Origin: Aurantiacibacter suaedae
Lineage (GTDB): Bacteria > Pseudomonadota > Alphaproteobacteria > Sphingomonadales > Sphingomonadaceae
Assembly: GCF_005434915.1 (NCBI RefSeq)
Contig: NZ_SKCG01000001.1
Location: 744,001 to 808,000, forward strand
Direction: 5' to 3'
Length of the DNA stretch: 64,000 nt
Shown here: in pieces, positions 54,122-62,729 of the stretch
How positions within the stretch are numbered: the stretch's first letter is position 1
How the letters are laid out: every line of letters begins with the position of its first letter
Program-made: the position numbers and the translations under genes
The notes under the pieces: model-generated
Told to the model about the DNA's origin: nothing
What the model saw: the letters and a program-made list of their open reading frames with translations, nothing else
The model's database searches: none

Positions 54122-54499
54122 CTACAAACAACCAGCTTCCGAAACGACTGCGCTACTTTCGCTGATTATGCCATTAAATGCGGACCATTGAACCTCGACC
54201 TGCTCTTGGCATGGCAATCCATCAATTGTTCTACTCGCTCTGCCCTCACGAATATCTTCGAAAGCGTTGTCATCGAGCCATTTCAGAAGCTCGGCTTCCG
54301 GCGTGCCCTCCTTAAATCTTTGCTCGAAAGCCAAGGAAGGATTTCCCCACCGAGCATCGGTAAGAAGGCCGGGCCTCTTGTCCGCCAAGGCAAATGCTAT
54401 TCCAAAAATGATATTTTGCCACGTCAACGCGACGGACAGTGACAGTGCCAATGCGCCAAGAACAAACCATTTTGTCCGAGAGGAAATACGAAGCTTCAC
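54122..54499 (-). CDS. Membrane-anchored protein of unknown function
   Basis: A 125-residue protein, GTG start, with an N-terminal hydrophobic segment (about residues 11-38, WFVLGALALSLSVALTWQ then IIFGIAFALA) that could be a signal anchor. The rest is soluble: FEQRFKEGTPEAELLKWLDD, a SmpA/OmlA-like helix pattern, and two cysteines (LPCQEQ and EAGCL). I cannot name a family. Base use is more AT-rich than the chromosome around. It is part of the tRNA-Val element. Confidence 0.65.
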   Translation of the reverse strand: MKLRISSRTKWFVLGALALSLSVALTWQNIIFGIAFALADKRPGLLTDARWGNPSLAFEQRFKEGTPEAELLKWLDDNAFEDIREGRASRTIDGLPCQEQVEVQWSAFNGIISESSAVVSEAGCL

Positions 54500-54904
54500 C
54501 CCTTCACTTTAGCTTGGCCAGCAATGTCCGCAACCGAGTCGTCTGCAGAAAGTCGGCTTTCTACAGTTTGCCAATCGAAAGCTGACGTACAGCAAGCGGC
54601 CCATTCAGCGCCGTTTAGACGAGAAGGCTCGGCTACACGACCACCTTCACCATTTGTGATGAGTCATACCACAAACGCCCCATGTGGCTACCCTTGCCTC
54701 ACTAGTGCAATACTGAGGCTATGGCAGAAAGCGACATCCGATAATTGTGCGCCATTATCCCCTCACCTTCGAACAACTCCGTCGCCGCCAGCGATTCCGA
54801 AAAAACGTTAGGCAAGAGGTCTTGATGCTCGCTTTTGCGGTCGGGCCCTTCGCTTGGAAGCAGGATTTTGATCGAGGCGAACTCTCTGAAAGAGAGTATT
54901 GGCC
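54500..54904. other. Gene-free stretch in the element
   Basis: 405 bases without a frame I can support. It includes the promoter area of the AlpA-like gene. A minus-strand frame at 54702-54923 has no ribosome binding site or family resemblance. Confidence 0.4.
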
Positions 54905-55270
54905 ATGACGATTCCATCCCCAAGTCGCCTGATGCGCCGTACAGAGATTGAGTGTGAAACTGGCCTCACCTGCTCGGCCATCTATCGATTGATGGAAGAG
55001 GGCACCTTCCCCCGCCCACGCAGGATCGATGCGCGCACGGCATCATGGGAAAGCAGCGAGATAGAGGCATGGGAAATTGGTCTGATTGAGAACGGAACCC
55101 TACGTAAAATTAATAGAAATCAGGCTCCATTTCATCCTTGCCACGCCCACCATTCGCACCAATTCTCTGCAAAAGTTGACGATTTAATCAGACAGGCGTT
55201 CGCGCGCCTGATGCTCGATCACTTCGAGTTCGGCAATCGTCTTGTCGATCGCATCGCGCTGATGGCGTAG
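54905..55270 (+). CDS. AlpA-like excisionase/regulator, frame extended across the right att repeat
   Basis: The first ~65 residues are an AlpA/MerR-like winged-helix: MRRTEIECETGLTCSAIYRLM, EEGTFPRPRRIDARTASWES, EIEAWE. AlpA proteins control integration and excision of P4-like elements. Family members usually end at about 65-75 residues. Here the frame continues over the att repeat at 55134 and 87 bases into the antisense of the merR gene, adding about 40 unrelated residues. This suggests loss of the original stop at the junction. A TTG six bases upstream is an alternative start. Confidence 0.7.
   Translation: MTIPSPSRLMRRTEIECETGLTCSAIYRLMEEGTFPRPRRIDARTASWESSEIEAWEIGLIENGTLRKINRNQAPFHPCHAHHSHQFSAKVDDLIRQAFARLMLDHFEFGNRLVDRIALMA
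55134..55156 (+). repeat. attR-like repeat
   Basis: ATCCTTGCCACGCCCACCAT followed by TCG, identical to 49737-49759 except one T/C change. It lies within the extended AlpA-like frame and 28 bases before the merR stop. Confidence 0.8.
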
Positions 55271-55591
55271 CTCTTCGAGACGATCCGCGACCTGCTGCAC
55301 GAGATGACGCATCTGGCTCTGTTTGCCGTGGTCGGTATCGTAGAGCGAGAGAAACTCGCCGATTTCGCGAATCGAGAAGCCCAGCCGCTTGCCGCGCAGG
55401 ATCAGTTGCATCCGCCCCATCTCGCGCCGTGAATAGACGCGCATCGCCCCCACCCGGCGCGGCTGGATCAGCCCCTTGTCCTCGTAAAAACGCAAGGTGC
55501 GCTGGGTCACCCCAAGCTCCTCGGACGCCTCGGCGATGGACTTGAGACCCTCGTCCTGCGCGGTCGCGTCCGAAAGCCCCGAATCGCTCAC
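55184..55591 (-). CDS. MerR-family transcriptional regulator
   Basis: A 135-residue regulator. The N-terminal winged helix has SIAEASEELGVTQRTLRFYEDKGLI and RRVGAMRVYSRREMGRMQLI, then a coiled-coil dimerisation helix (QVADRLEELRHQRDAIDKTI). No cysteines for metal sensing are present, so it is of the type linked to acyl-CoA or amino-acid catabolism. Its start overlaps the fadD stop by four bases, so it is co-transcribed with the ligase and probably controls the divergent fatty-acid genes through the palindrome at 57361-57374. Confidence 0.88.
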   Translation of the reverse strand: MSDSGLSDATAQDEGLKSIAEASEELGVTQRTLRFYEDKGLIQPRRVGAMRVYSRREMGRMQLILRGKRLGFSIREIGEFLSLYDTDHGKQSQMRHLVQQVADRLEELRHQRDAIDKTIAELEVIEHQARERLSD

Positions 55592-57297
55592 GTCGCCTGC
55601 TCCGCCTTGCGCGCGGCGGCCTTGGCGCGCTCTTCAGCCACCAGCTCCTTCTTCTCCAGCTTGCCGACCAAAGTCTTGGGCAGTTCGGGGCGGAATTCGT
55701 AAGCGTCGGGCATTTCGATCGGGCTAAGTCGGTCCTTGAGGAAGGAGTGAAGCTCGGATTCGGGAAGATCCATGTCATCGTGCAAGGCGATAAACAGCTT
55801 CGGGGCCTCACCGCGGTAGTCGTCGGGAATGCCAATCGCAACGGCTTCCTTCACCGCCGGATGCTCATAGGCCGCATCCTCGATAATGCGCGGATAGACG
55901 TTATAGCCCGAGCACAGGATGATGTCCTTGATGCGGTCGACCAAGAACAGATAGCCGTCCTCGTCGAGATAGCCGATATCGCCTGTGCGCAGCGCGCCGT
56001 CGATGAAGACAGTTTCGGTGGCGTCGGGGCGGTTCCAGTAGCCGCGCATAAGTTGCATCCCGCGGGCGCAAACCTCGCCGCGCTCGCCCGGTGCCACACA
56101 GCATTCGCCCGTGTCCGGATTGCGGATCTCGATGATCGTATGCGGAAAGGCGGGCCCGGCCGAATTCTCCTTAACCGGCGTGCGTCCGAGCAACGGGTTG
56201 CAGGTGATGATCGGGGACGCTTCGGTCAGGCCGTAACCTTCGGAGATCGGCGAGCCAGTGCGCCGTTCGTACTGGGTGCGCACTTCCAGCGGCAACGGCG
56301 CTCCGCCCGAAATCGAGGTGCGCACCATCGACAGATCGGGCACCTTGTTATCGGGCAGCGAGCCGATTGCGTTGTAGATTGTGGGCACCGCGAAAATCTG
56401 CGTGGGCGGCTTGCGTTTCACTGTCGCCAGCACCTCGTCCATCACGAAGCGCGGGAGAAGTACCAGCTCGCTGGCAGTGTCGATCCCGAAATTGAGCACG
56501 CAGGTTAGCCCGAACACGTGGAACAGCGGCAGCACGCCAAGCGTGCGCTCCGGAACCGCACGCTCGTTGCCAACGTGCAGGATCATCTGCGCCGAGTTGG
56601 CCGCAAGGCCTGCATGGGTAAGCATCGCGCCTTTGGGCCTGCCGGTGGTGCCGCCGGTGTATTGCAGCACGGCTACGTCGTCGGGCGTGATCTCGGCTGG
56701 CTTGGTAAGCGGCGCATGGGCGGCAAGGCGGCGATAGTCGAGATAGTCGATCCCGGCGCGCTTCTTCGCCAGCTCGCCGCGCTTCAGTGTGCGCAGGCCA
56801 AGCCCTTTCCAGAACGGGAGCACATCGGCCATCGGGCACAGCAGAATGCGTTCCAGAGCGCTCTTGCCGTAAGCAGCGGCGACCTTGCCGTGCAAGGCTT
56901 CGAGATCGGGCACGGCAATGATCTTCGCGCCCGAGTCGGCAATCAGGAATTCAAGTTCGTGTTCGGAATAGAGCGGATTAAGGTTCACCACGATGGCGCC
57001 GAGCCGCAGGACGGCGTAATAGACGATCACCGAATAGGGCGTGTTGGGCAGGCACATGCCGAGCCGATCACCCTTGCCCAGCCCCGCATCGGCCAGCCCG
57101 CCCGCCAGCCGATCCACCATCTCGCCCAGTTCGGCATAGGTCCACTCGCGGCCGAGAAAATCTATCGCGATGCGGCCGGGATAGGTCGTCACCGAATGAT
57201 CGAGCGCTTCGGTCAGAACCCGTTTGCGCAAGGCGCCGGAGGCGTCGAGAATGCGGCTCGTATCGAGCGGCAGGATTTCCGATTCAGCCTGGTTCAT
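55588..57297 (-). CDS. fadD: Long-chain fatty acid-CoA ligase
   Basis: Activates fatty acids to acyl-CoA with ATP. The 569-residue ANL enzyme has the AMP-binding motif QYTGGTTGRPKGAMLTH, the adenine-binding EGYGLTEASP, RTGDIGYLDEDGYLFLVDR (motif III region) and the C-terminal lysine region PKTLVGKLEKKEL. The length is normal. It leads the minus-strand operon fadD-merR and is divergent from the thiolase gene. Confidence 0.93.
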   Translation of the reverse strand: MNQAESEILPLDTSRILDASGALRKRVLTEALDHSVTTYPGRIAIDFLGREWTYAELGEMVDRLAGGLADAGLGKGDRLGMCLPNTPYSVIVYYAVLRLGAIVVNLNPLYSEHELEFLIADSGAKIIAVPDLEALHGKVAAAYGKSALERILLCPMADVLPFWKGLGLRTLKRGELAKKRAGIDYLDYRRLAAHAPLTKPAEITPDDVAVLQYTGGTTGRPKGAMLTHAGLAANSAQMILHVGNERAVPERTLGVLPLFHVFGLTCVLNFGIDTASELVLLPRFVMDEVLATVKRKPPTQIFAVPTIYNAIGSLPDNKVPDLSMVRTSISGGAPLPLEVRTQYERRTGSPISEGYGLTEASPIITCNPLLGRTPVKENSAGPAFPHTIIEIRNPDTGECCVAPGERGEVCARGMQLMRGYWNRPDATETVFIDGALRTGDIGYLDEDGYLFLVDRIKDIILCSGYNVYPRIIEDAAYEHPAVKEAVAIGIPDDYRGEAPKLFIALHDDMDLPESELHSFLKDRLSPIEMPDAYEFRPELPKTLVGKLEKKELVAEERAKAAARKAEQAT

Positions 57298-57360
57298 CAG
57301 GCACCCTTTCCCGTTATGATGCGTTAGATTGCCGAAACCGCATCTTGATTTTGTTCTGCT

Positions 57361-57374
57361 TGACGTATACGTCA
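57361..57374. promoter_or_regulatory. Predicted MerR-type operator
   Basis: A perfect 14-bp palindrome TGACGTATACGTCA in the 153-base region between fadD and the thiolase gene. With TTGACG at 57360-57365 as -35 and TTTATC at 57385-57390 as -10, the spacer is 19 bases, the long spacing typical of MerR-controlled promoters, and the palindrome covers the -35 and spacer. Confidence 0.6.
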
Positions 57375-57450
57375 GTCTCTGAACTTTATCGTAACAAAAC
57401 GGCGCAAAAGGTCAATCGCGCTGGAGAGAAGAGAGAAAGGCACCGTTCCC

Positions 57451-58584
57451 ATGAGCCAGGCTGTTATCGCCGGATATGTCCGTTCGCCCTTCCACCCCGC
57501 CTATCGCGGCGCACTGGCGAAGGTACGCCCAGACGATCTGGCCGCCAATACCGTCAAAGGCCTGATCGAGCGTACCGGTGTGAAGGCCGAGGATATCGAG
57601 GATCTGGTGCTTGGCTGTGCCTTCCCGGAAGGCGAGCAGGGCTTCAACCTTGCCCGACTCGTGGTGCTGCTGGCGGATCTGCCGCAGTCGATCGGCGGGA
57701 TCACGATGAACCGCTTCTGCGGCTCCTCAATGAGCGCGGTCCACTATGCTGCCGGCCAGATTGCGCTTGGCGCGGGAGAGGTGTTCATCTGCGCGGGCGT
57801 CGAGTCGATGAGCCGGGTGCCGATGACCGGGTTCAACCCGATGCCCAACCCCGAACTGGCCCAGCGCAGCGCCGCCTATCTCGGCATGGGTGACACCGCC
57901 GAAAACGTGGCCAAGAAGTATGACCTCTCGCGCGCAGCGCAGGAAGAGTTCGCTGTCGCCAGCCAGAAGAAAGCGGGTGCTGCCGTAGAAGCGGGCAAAC
58001 TGAAGGACGAAATCGTACCGATCGAGACCGCCGATGGGCTGGTCGAAGTCGATGGCACGCCCCGCCCCGGCACCACTGCGGAAGACCTTGCCGGGCTGAA
58101 GCTCGCTTTTGACGAGAACGGCAGTGTGACCGCAGGCACCTCCTCGCCGCTGACCGATGGCGCAGCCGCGCTGCTGGTCTGCTCGGAAGACTATGCCAAG
58201 GCCAACGGCCTGCCGGTGCTGGCCAAGATCAAGAGCATGGCCATTTCCGGCTGCGCACCCGAGATCATGGGCATCGGCCCGGTCGAAGCGACCAAGAAAG
58301 CGCTCAAGCGCGCCGGCCTCACCATCGACGATATCGACATCGTGGAGCTGAACGAGGCGTTCTCCAGCCAGTCGCTCGCCTGCATCGGCGACCTCGGCAT
58401 CCCCACCGAGAAGATCAATCTCGACGGCGGCGCGATTGCCATCGGGCACCCGCTTGGCGCCACCGGCGCGCGGATCACCGGCAAGGTCGCCCAGCTGCTG
58501 AAGCGGGAAGGCAAGAAATATGCGCTCGCCACCCAATGCATCGGCGGCGGCCAGGGCATCGCCACCATTCTGGAGGCCGAATAA
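57451..58584 (+). CDS. fadA: Acetyl-CoA C-acyltransferase (3-ketoacyl-CoA thiolase)
   Basis: Last step of beta-oxidation: cleaves 3-ketoacyl-CoA. The 377-residue protein has the nucleophile Cys90 in NRFCGSSMSAVH, AGVESMSRVPM, NEAFSSQSLACI and the C-terminal GGAIAIGHPLGATGARI with CIGGGQG (second catalytic Cys). A GGAGAGAAGAGAG stretch acts as ribosome binding site. The stop overlaps the next gene by one base (TAATG). Confidence 0.94.
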   Translation: MSQAVIAGYVRSPFHPAYRGALAKVRPDDLAANTVKGLIERTGVKAEDIEDLVLGCAFPEGEQGFNLARLVVLLADLPQSIGGITMNRFCGSSMSAVHYAAGQIALGAGEVFICAGVESMSRVPMTGFNPMPNPELAQRSAAYLGMGDTAENVAKKYDLSRAAQEEFAVASQKKAGAAVEAGKLKDEIVPIETADGLVEVDGTPRPGTTAEDLAGLKLAFDENGSVTAGTSSPLTDGAAALLVCSEDYAKANGLPVLAKIKSMAISGCAPEIMGIGPVEATKKALKRAGLTIDDIDIVELNEAFSSQSLACIGDLGIPTEKINLDGGAIAIGHPLGATGARITGKVAQLLKREGKKYALATQCIGGGQGIATILEAE

Positions 58585-60926
58585 TGAGCGACGCAAACGT
58601 TTCTGGGCAGATCAAGAAAGTCTGCGTGATCGGTGCTGGCACCATGGGCGCCGGTATCGCCGCTCAAGTCGCCAATGCGGGCGTGCCGGTGCTACTGCTC
58701 GACATCGTTCCGAAGGATGGTGACAACCGCAATGCCATCGCCGAAGGCGCGGTTGCCAAGATGCTCAAGACCGACCCCGCCCCCTTCATGGGCAAGCGCG
58801 CGGCAAAGCTGGTCGAGACGGGCAATATCGAGGACCATCTGGACAAGGTTGCGACATGCGACTGGGTGATCGAAGCGATTATCGAACGGCTCGACATCAA
58901 GCAGGAATTGTATGCGAAGCTGGAAAAGGTCCGCACGCCGGGCACGGCGGTGAGTTCGAACACCTCGACCATCCCGCTCGCCCAGCTGACCGATGGGCGC
59001 TCGGATGAATTCAAGCGCGATTTCCTCATCACCCACTTCTTCAATCCGCCGCGCTACATGCGGCTGATCGAGATCGTGGCGGGCCCGCAGAGCGATCCTG
59101 CCACCGTCGCCAAGGTGAGCGATTTCGCTGACCGCAAACTCGGCAAGACGCCGGTCGATTGCGAGGATTCGCCCGGCTTTATCGCCAACCGCATCGGCAC
59201 CTTCTGGATTCAAGCCGCGGTAAACGCTGCCTTCGATATGGAAATTTCCATCGAAGACGCCGACGCCATTGGTGGCAAACCGATGGGCGTTCCCAAGACC
59301 GGCATTTTCGGCCTGATCGACCTGATCGGGCTCGACCTCATGCCCTATCTCCAGAAGAGCCTCACCAGCACCCTGCCCGCCGACGATCCCTACCAGAAGA
59401 TCGCCCGCAGCGAGGCGCTGATCGAAAAGCTGATTGGCGAAGGCTACACCGGCCGCAAGGGCAAGGGCGGGTTCTACCGCATCAACCGCGAGGACGGTGG
59501 CAAGGTCAAGGAAGCGATCGACCTCAAGTCAGGCGAATACTCCGCCGCGCGCGGATCGAGCGTGGTGCGCGGTTCGGCGGCCAAGGGCAATCTCGCCAAG
59601 CTGATCTCCATCCCGGGCAAGGTCGGCGACTATGCCTGGGCCATTCTCGGCCCCACCCTCTCCTATTCCGCCTCCATCGTGCCTGAGGCGACGAAGGCCA
59701 TCGTCGGCGTCGATGACGCGATGAAGTTGGGCTACAACTGGAAGTCCGGCCCGTTCGAGATGATCGACAAGATCGGCGCGGCCAAGCTGGTCGAGCGGCT
59801 GAAGGCCGACGGCCTGCCAGTGCCGCCGCTGCTCGAACAGGTGGGCGACGGTACGTTCTACCGGGTCGAGAACGGCAAGCGCCAGTATTTCGGCACCGAT
59901 GGCGAGTATCACGATGTGGTGCGTCCCGAGGGCGTGCTGCTGCTGGAGGACATCAAGCTCTCTGCCGAGCCGATCATTAAGAATGGCTCCGCCGCACTGT
60001 GGGACGTAGGCGATGGAGTCGCCTGTCTCGAGTTCACCGGCAAGATGAACACGCTCGAAGGCGATGTCATGAAGCTGATCCAGCAGGCCGTTCCCGTGGT
60101 CGCGAAGGACTTCAAGGCGCTGGTGGTTTACAACGAAGGTCCGGCTTTCTCGGCGGGTGCGAACCTTGGCCTGGCAATCTTCGCGATGAACATCGCGGCG
60201 TGGAGCGAGGTCGAAAAACTGGTCAAGGGCGGGCAGGCCGCGCTGAAGGCGCTAAAGTATGCGCCCTTCCCTGTTGTCGCTGCGCCCACTGGGCTTGCGC
60301 TTGGCGGCGGCTGCGAGGTCTGCCTCAACTCGGACGCGATCCAGCCTCATGCCGAGACCTATATCGGCCTCGTCGAAACAGGTGTCGGCATCATCCCCGG
60401 CTGGGGCGGCTGCGGCGAGATGCTCGAACGCTGGATCGACAATCCGCGCCATCCCAAGGGGCCAATGGCGGCCGTTAGCAAGGTGTTCGAAATCGTCTCC
60501 ACCGCCACGGTTGCCAAGAGCGCCGCCGAGGCCAAGGAGCTGGGCTTTGTGCGGCCCAGCGACCAGATCACCATGAACCGCGACCGGCTGCTGTTCGATG
60601 CCAAGCAACGCGCGCTAAGCATGGCCGACGGCTACCAGCCGCCCGAAAAGCCCGAGTTCCGCCTGCCCGGAGCATCAGGCCGCGCGGCGCTCAAGCTGGC
60701 GGTTAACGGTTTCCGCAAACGCGGCATCGCCACCCCGCATGACGAGGTTGTCGCCGAAGAGCTGGCCTACGTGCTCACCGGCGGCGACACCGATCCGACC
60801 GAAGTCGTCACCGAAGATCAGCTGCTGAAGCTGGAATTCGAAGGCTTCATGCGGCTGGTCCGCAATCCGAATTCGCAGGCACGGGTCGAGCACATGCTCG
60901 AAACCGGCAAGCCGCTCAGGAACTAA
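58584..60926 (+). CDS. Two-domain 3-hydroxyacyl-CoA dehydrogenase / enoyl-CoA hydratase
   Basis: Two beta-oxidation steps in one 780-residue chain. The dehydrogenase comes first: VCVIGAGTMGAGIAAQVANAG (NAD loop, residues 13-33), THFFNPPRYMRLIEIV, and DSPGFIANRIGTFW. The hydratase follows in the C-terminal half: YNEGPAFSAGANLG and LALGGGCEVCLNSDAIQ with ETGVGIIPGWGG. The order is the reverse of E. coli FadB and FadJ and like Bacillus FadN. It is coupled to the thiolase gene. Confidence 0.93.
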   Translation: MSDANVSGQIKKVCVIGAGTMGAGIAAQVANAGVPVLLLDIVPKDGDNRNAIAEGAVAKMLKTDPAPFMGKRAAKLVETGNIEDHLDKVATCDWVIEAIIERLDIKQELYAKLEKVRTPGTAVSSNTSTIPLAQLTDGRSDEFKRDFLITHFFNPPRYMRLIEIVAGPQSDPATVAKVSDFADRKLGKTPVDCEDSPGFIANRIGTFWIQAAVNAAFDMEISIEDADAIGGKPMGVPKTGIFGLIDLIGLDLMPYLQKSLTSTLPADDPYQKIARSEALIEKLIGEGYTGRKGKGGFYRINREDGGKVKEAIDLKSGEYSAARGSSVVRGSAAKGNLAKLISIPGKVGDYAWAILGPTLSYSASIVPEATKAIVGVDDAMKLGYNWKSGPFEMIDKIGAAKLVERLKADGLPVPPLLEQVGDGTFYRVENGKRQYFGTDGEYHDVVRPEGVLLLEDIKLSAEPIIKNGSAALWDVGDGVACLEFTGKMNTLEGDVMKLIQQAVPVVAKDFKALVVYNEGPAFSAGANLGLAIFAMNIAAWSEVEKLVKGGQAALKALKYAPFPVVAAPTGLALGGGCEVCLNSDAIQPHAETYIGLVETGVGIIPGWGGCGEMLERWIDNPRHPKGPMAAVSKVFEIVSTATVAKSAAEAKELGFVRPSDQITMNRDRLLFDAKQRALSMADGYQPPEKPEFRLPGASGRAALKLAVNGFRKRGIATPHDEVVAEELAYVLTGGDTDPTEVVTEDQLLKLEFEGFMRLVRNPNSQARVEHMLETGKPLRN

Positions 60927-60938
60927 GGGAGAGACGCG

Positions 60939-62729
60939 ATGCAAGTCTATGAGGCCCCCATTCGCGACATGCGCTTCGTGCTCGAAGAGCTGCACAACGA
61001 CGATGGCTTTGGCGATGTCGAAGGGTTCGAGGATTTCGATTCCGATGTGACCACTGCCATTCTCGAAGAAGCTGGCAAGCTGTGCAAGGAAGTGCTGCTG
61101 CCGATCAACTGGTCGGGCGATCAGGAAGGCTGCAAACTCGAAAACGGCACCGTCTCTACGCCGAAGGGCTTTCAGGATGCCTATAGGCAGTTCTGCGAAG
61201 GCGGCTGGGCCGGGCTTGGCGTTGCCGAAGAGTGGGGCGGCCAGAATGCGCCCCACGCGCTGGGCAAGATGGTCGAGGAGATGACCTGTTCGGCAAACCT
61301 CTCCTTCGGGCTCTACCCCGGCCTCACCAACGGCGCGATGGTCGCGCTGGAAGCGCACGGCAGCGACGAGTTGAAGCAATTCTACCTGCCCAAAATGGCC
61401 AATGGCGAATGGTCGGGCACCATGTGTCTCACCGAATCGCACTGCGGCACCGATCTGGGCATGTTGCGCACCAAGGCCGAACCGCAGGACGACGGCAGCT
61501 TCCTCGTCACCGGCAACAAGATCTTCATCTCCGCCGGAGACCATGACCTCACCTCCAACATCGTGCATCTCGTGCTGGCCCGCCTGCCAGACGCCCCTGC
61601 CGGCGTGAAAGGCATCTCGATGTTCCTCGTGCCAAAGTACCTGCCCAACGCCGATGGCGAACCGGGCGATCACAACAAGGCCGGGCCGACCGCGATCGAG
61701 CACAAGATGGGCCTGAAGGCTTCGGCCACCTGCCAGATGAGCTTCGATGGCTCGAAGGGATGGATGGTCGGCGAGCCAAACAAGGGGCTCGAAGCGATGT
61801 TCACGATGATGAACACCGAGCGCGTGGCCGTGGGCATTCAGGGCCTTGGCGTGGGCGAAATCGCCTACCAGTCCGCTGTCTACTACGCGAAGGACCGCTT
61901 GCAGGGCCGTTCGCTGTCGGGTGTAAAGAACCCGGATGGTCCGGCCGATCCGATCATCGTCCACCCCGACGTGCGTCGTATGCTAATGACGATGCGCGCC
62001 TATAACGAGGGCTGCCGCGCCCTGTCCGCATGGGTCAGCCGCGCGCTCGATGCCTCGCATTCGGCGCGTGAACCCGAGGCGCGCGAACGGGCGACCGATT
62101 TCGTTGCGCTGATGACGCCGGTTGTCAAAGCCCTGTTCACCGATCTTGGCCACGAAAGTGCGCAACTGGCGGTACAGGTCTATGGCGGGCATGGTTACAT
62201 TCAGGAATCGGGCGTCGAGCAGTTCGCACGCGATGCGCGGATCGCCCAGATTTACGAGGGCACCAACGGCATTCAGGCGCTTGACCTCGTGGGCCGCAAG
62301 CTGCCGCACCGGATGGGCCGCAATCTGCGCAGCTTCTTCCACCCGGTCTCACAGTTCTGCGAGGACCATGCCGCCGATGCCGATATCGGCAAGCTGGTCG
62401 GCTCGCTGCAGCAAAGCTTCGGCGCGCTTCAGCTTTCGACCGGGCACATCGCGCAGAAGGGACTGAAAGATCCCGAGGAAGCGGCTGCGGCGGCGAGCGA
62501 CTACCTGCGCCTACTCGGCTTCGTCGCCATGGGCTACTGCTTCGCGAAGGCAGCCAAGGTCGCCCATGCCAAGCTGGCCGAGGGCAGTTCGGAAGAGGCC
62601 TTCTACAAGGCCAAGCTCACCACCGCGCAGTTCTTCTTCGACCGTCTGCTGCCCGTCGCCACGGCGCAGTTCATGGCGATCAAGAGCGGCAAGGCGAGCA
62701 TGATGGAGCTGCCCGAGGACGCGTTTTGA
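60939..62729 (+). CDS. Acyl-CoA dehydrogenase with extra N- and C-terminal domains
   Basis: First step of beta-oxidation, FAD enzyme. The 596-residue protein has the N-terminal extension typical of this subgroup (MQVYEAPIRDMRFVLEEL), then MCLTESHCGTDLGMLRTKA, KIFISAGDHDLT, NTERVAVGIQGLGVGEIAYQ and VYGGHGYIQESGVEQFARDARIAQIYEGT (catalytic Glu region). A C-terminal helical domain completes it, as in acyl-CoA dehydrogenases of the ~600-residue class. It starts 12 bases after the preceding gene with a GGGAGAG ribosome binding site. Confidence 0.94.
   Translation: MQVYEAPIRDMRFVLEELHNDDGFGDVEGFEDFDSDVTTAILEEAGKLCKEVLLPINWSGDQEGCKLENGTVSTPKGFQDAYRQFCEGGWAGLGVAEEWGGQNAPHALGKMVEEMTCSANLSFGLYPGLTNGAMVALEAHGSDELKQFYLPKMANGEWSGTMCLTESHCGTDLGMLRTKAEPQDDGSFLVTGNKIFISAGDHDLTSNIVHLVLARLPDAPAGVKGISMFLVPKYLPNADGEPGDHNKAGPTAIEHKMGLKASATCQMSFDGSKGWMVGEPNKGLEAMFTMMNTERVAVGIQGLGVGEIAYQSAVYYAKDRLQGRSLSGVKNPDGPADPIIVHPDVRRMLMTMRAYNEGCRALSAWVSRALDASHSAREPEARERATDFVALMTPVVKALFTDLGHESAQLAVQVYGGHGYIQESGVEQFARDARIAQIYEGTNGIQALDLVGRKLPHRMGRNLRSFFHPVSQFCEDHAADADIGKLVGSLQQSFGALQLSTGHIAQKGLKDPEEAAAAASDYLRLLGFVAMGYCFAKAAKVAHAKLAEGSSEEAFYKAKLTTAQFFFDRLLPVATAQFMAIKSGKASMMELPEDAF

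Larger units (their letters stand above)
49737..55156. mobile_element. Decayed integrative element at tRNA-Val(GAC)
   Basis: About 5.4 kb bounded by a 23-bp direct repeat of the tRNA-Val 3' end (22 of 23 identical). Inside are the start of a DUF4102-type integrase placed directly after the tRNA, an AsmA-like gene, an oxidoreductase gene, an unknown membrane protein and an AlpA-like regulator. Several stretches of 300-400 bases hold no gene, and the right part is visibly richer in A+T than the flanks. The missing integrase catalytic domain means it can no longer excise on its own. Confidence 0.75.

Noticed and set aside
54702-54923. 73-residue minus-strand frame
   Set aside because: No ribosome binding site or homology, in decayed element DNA.
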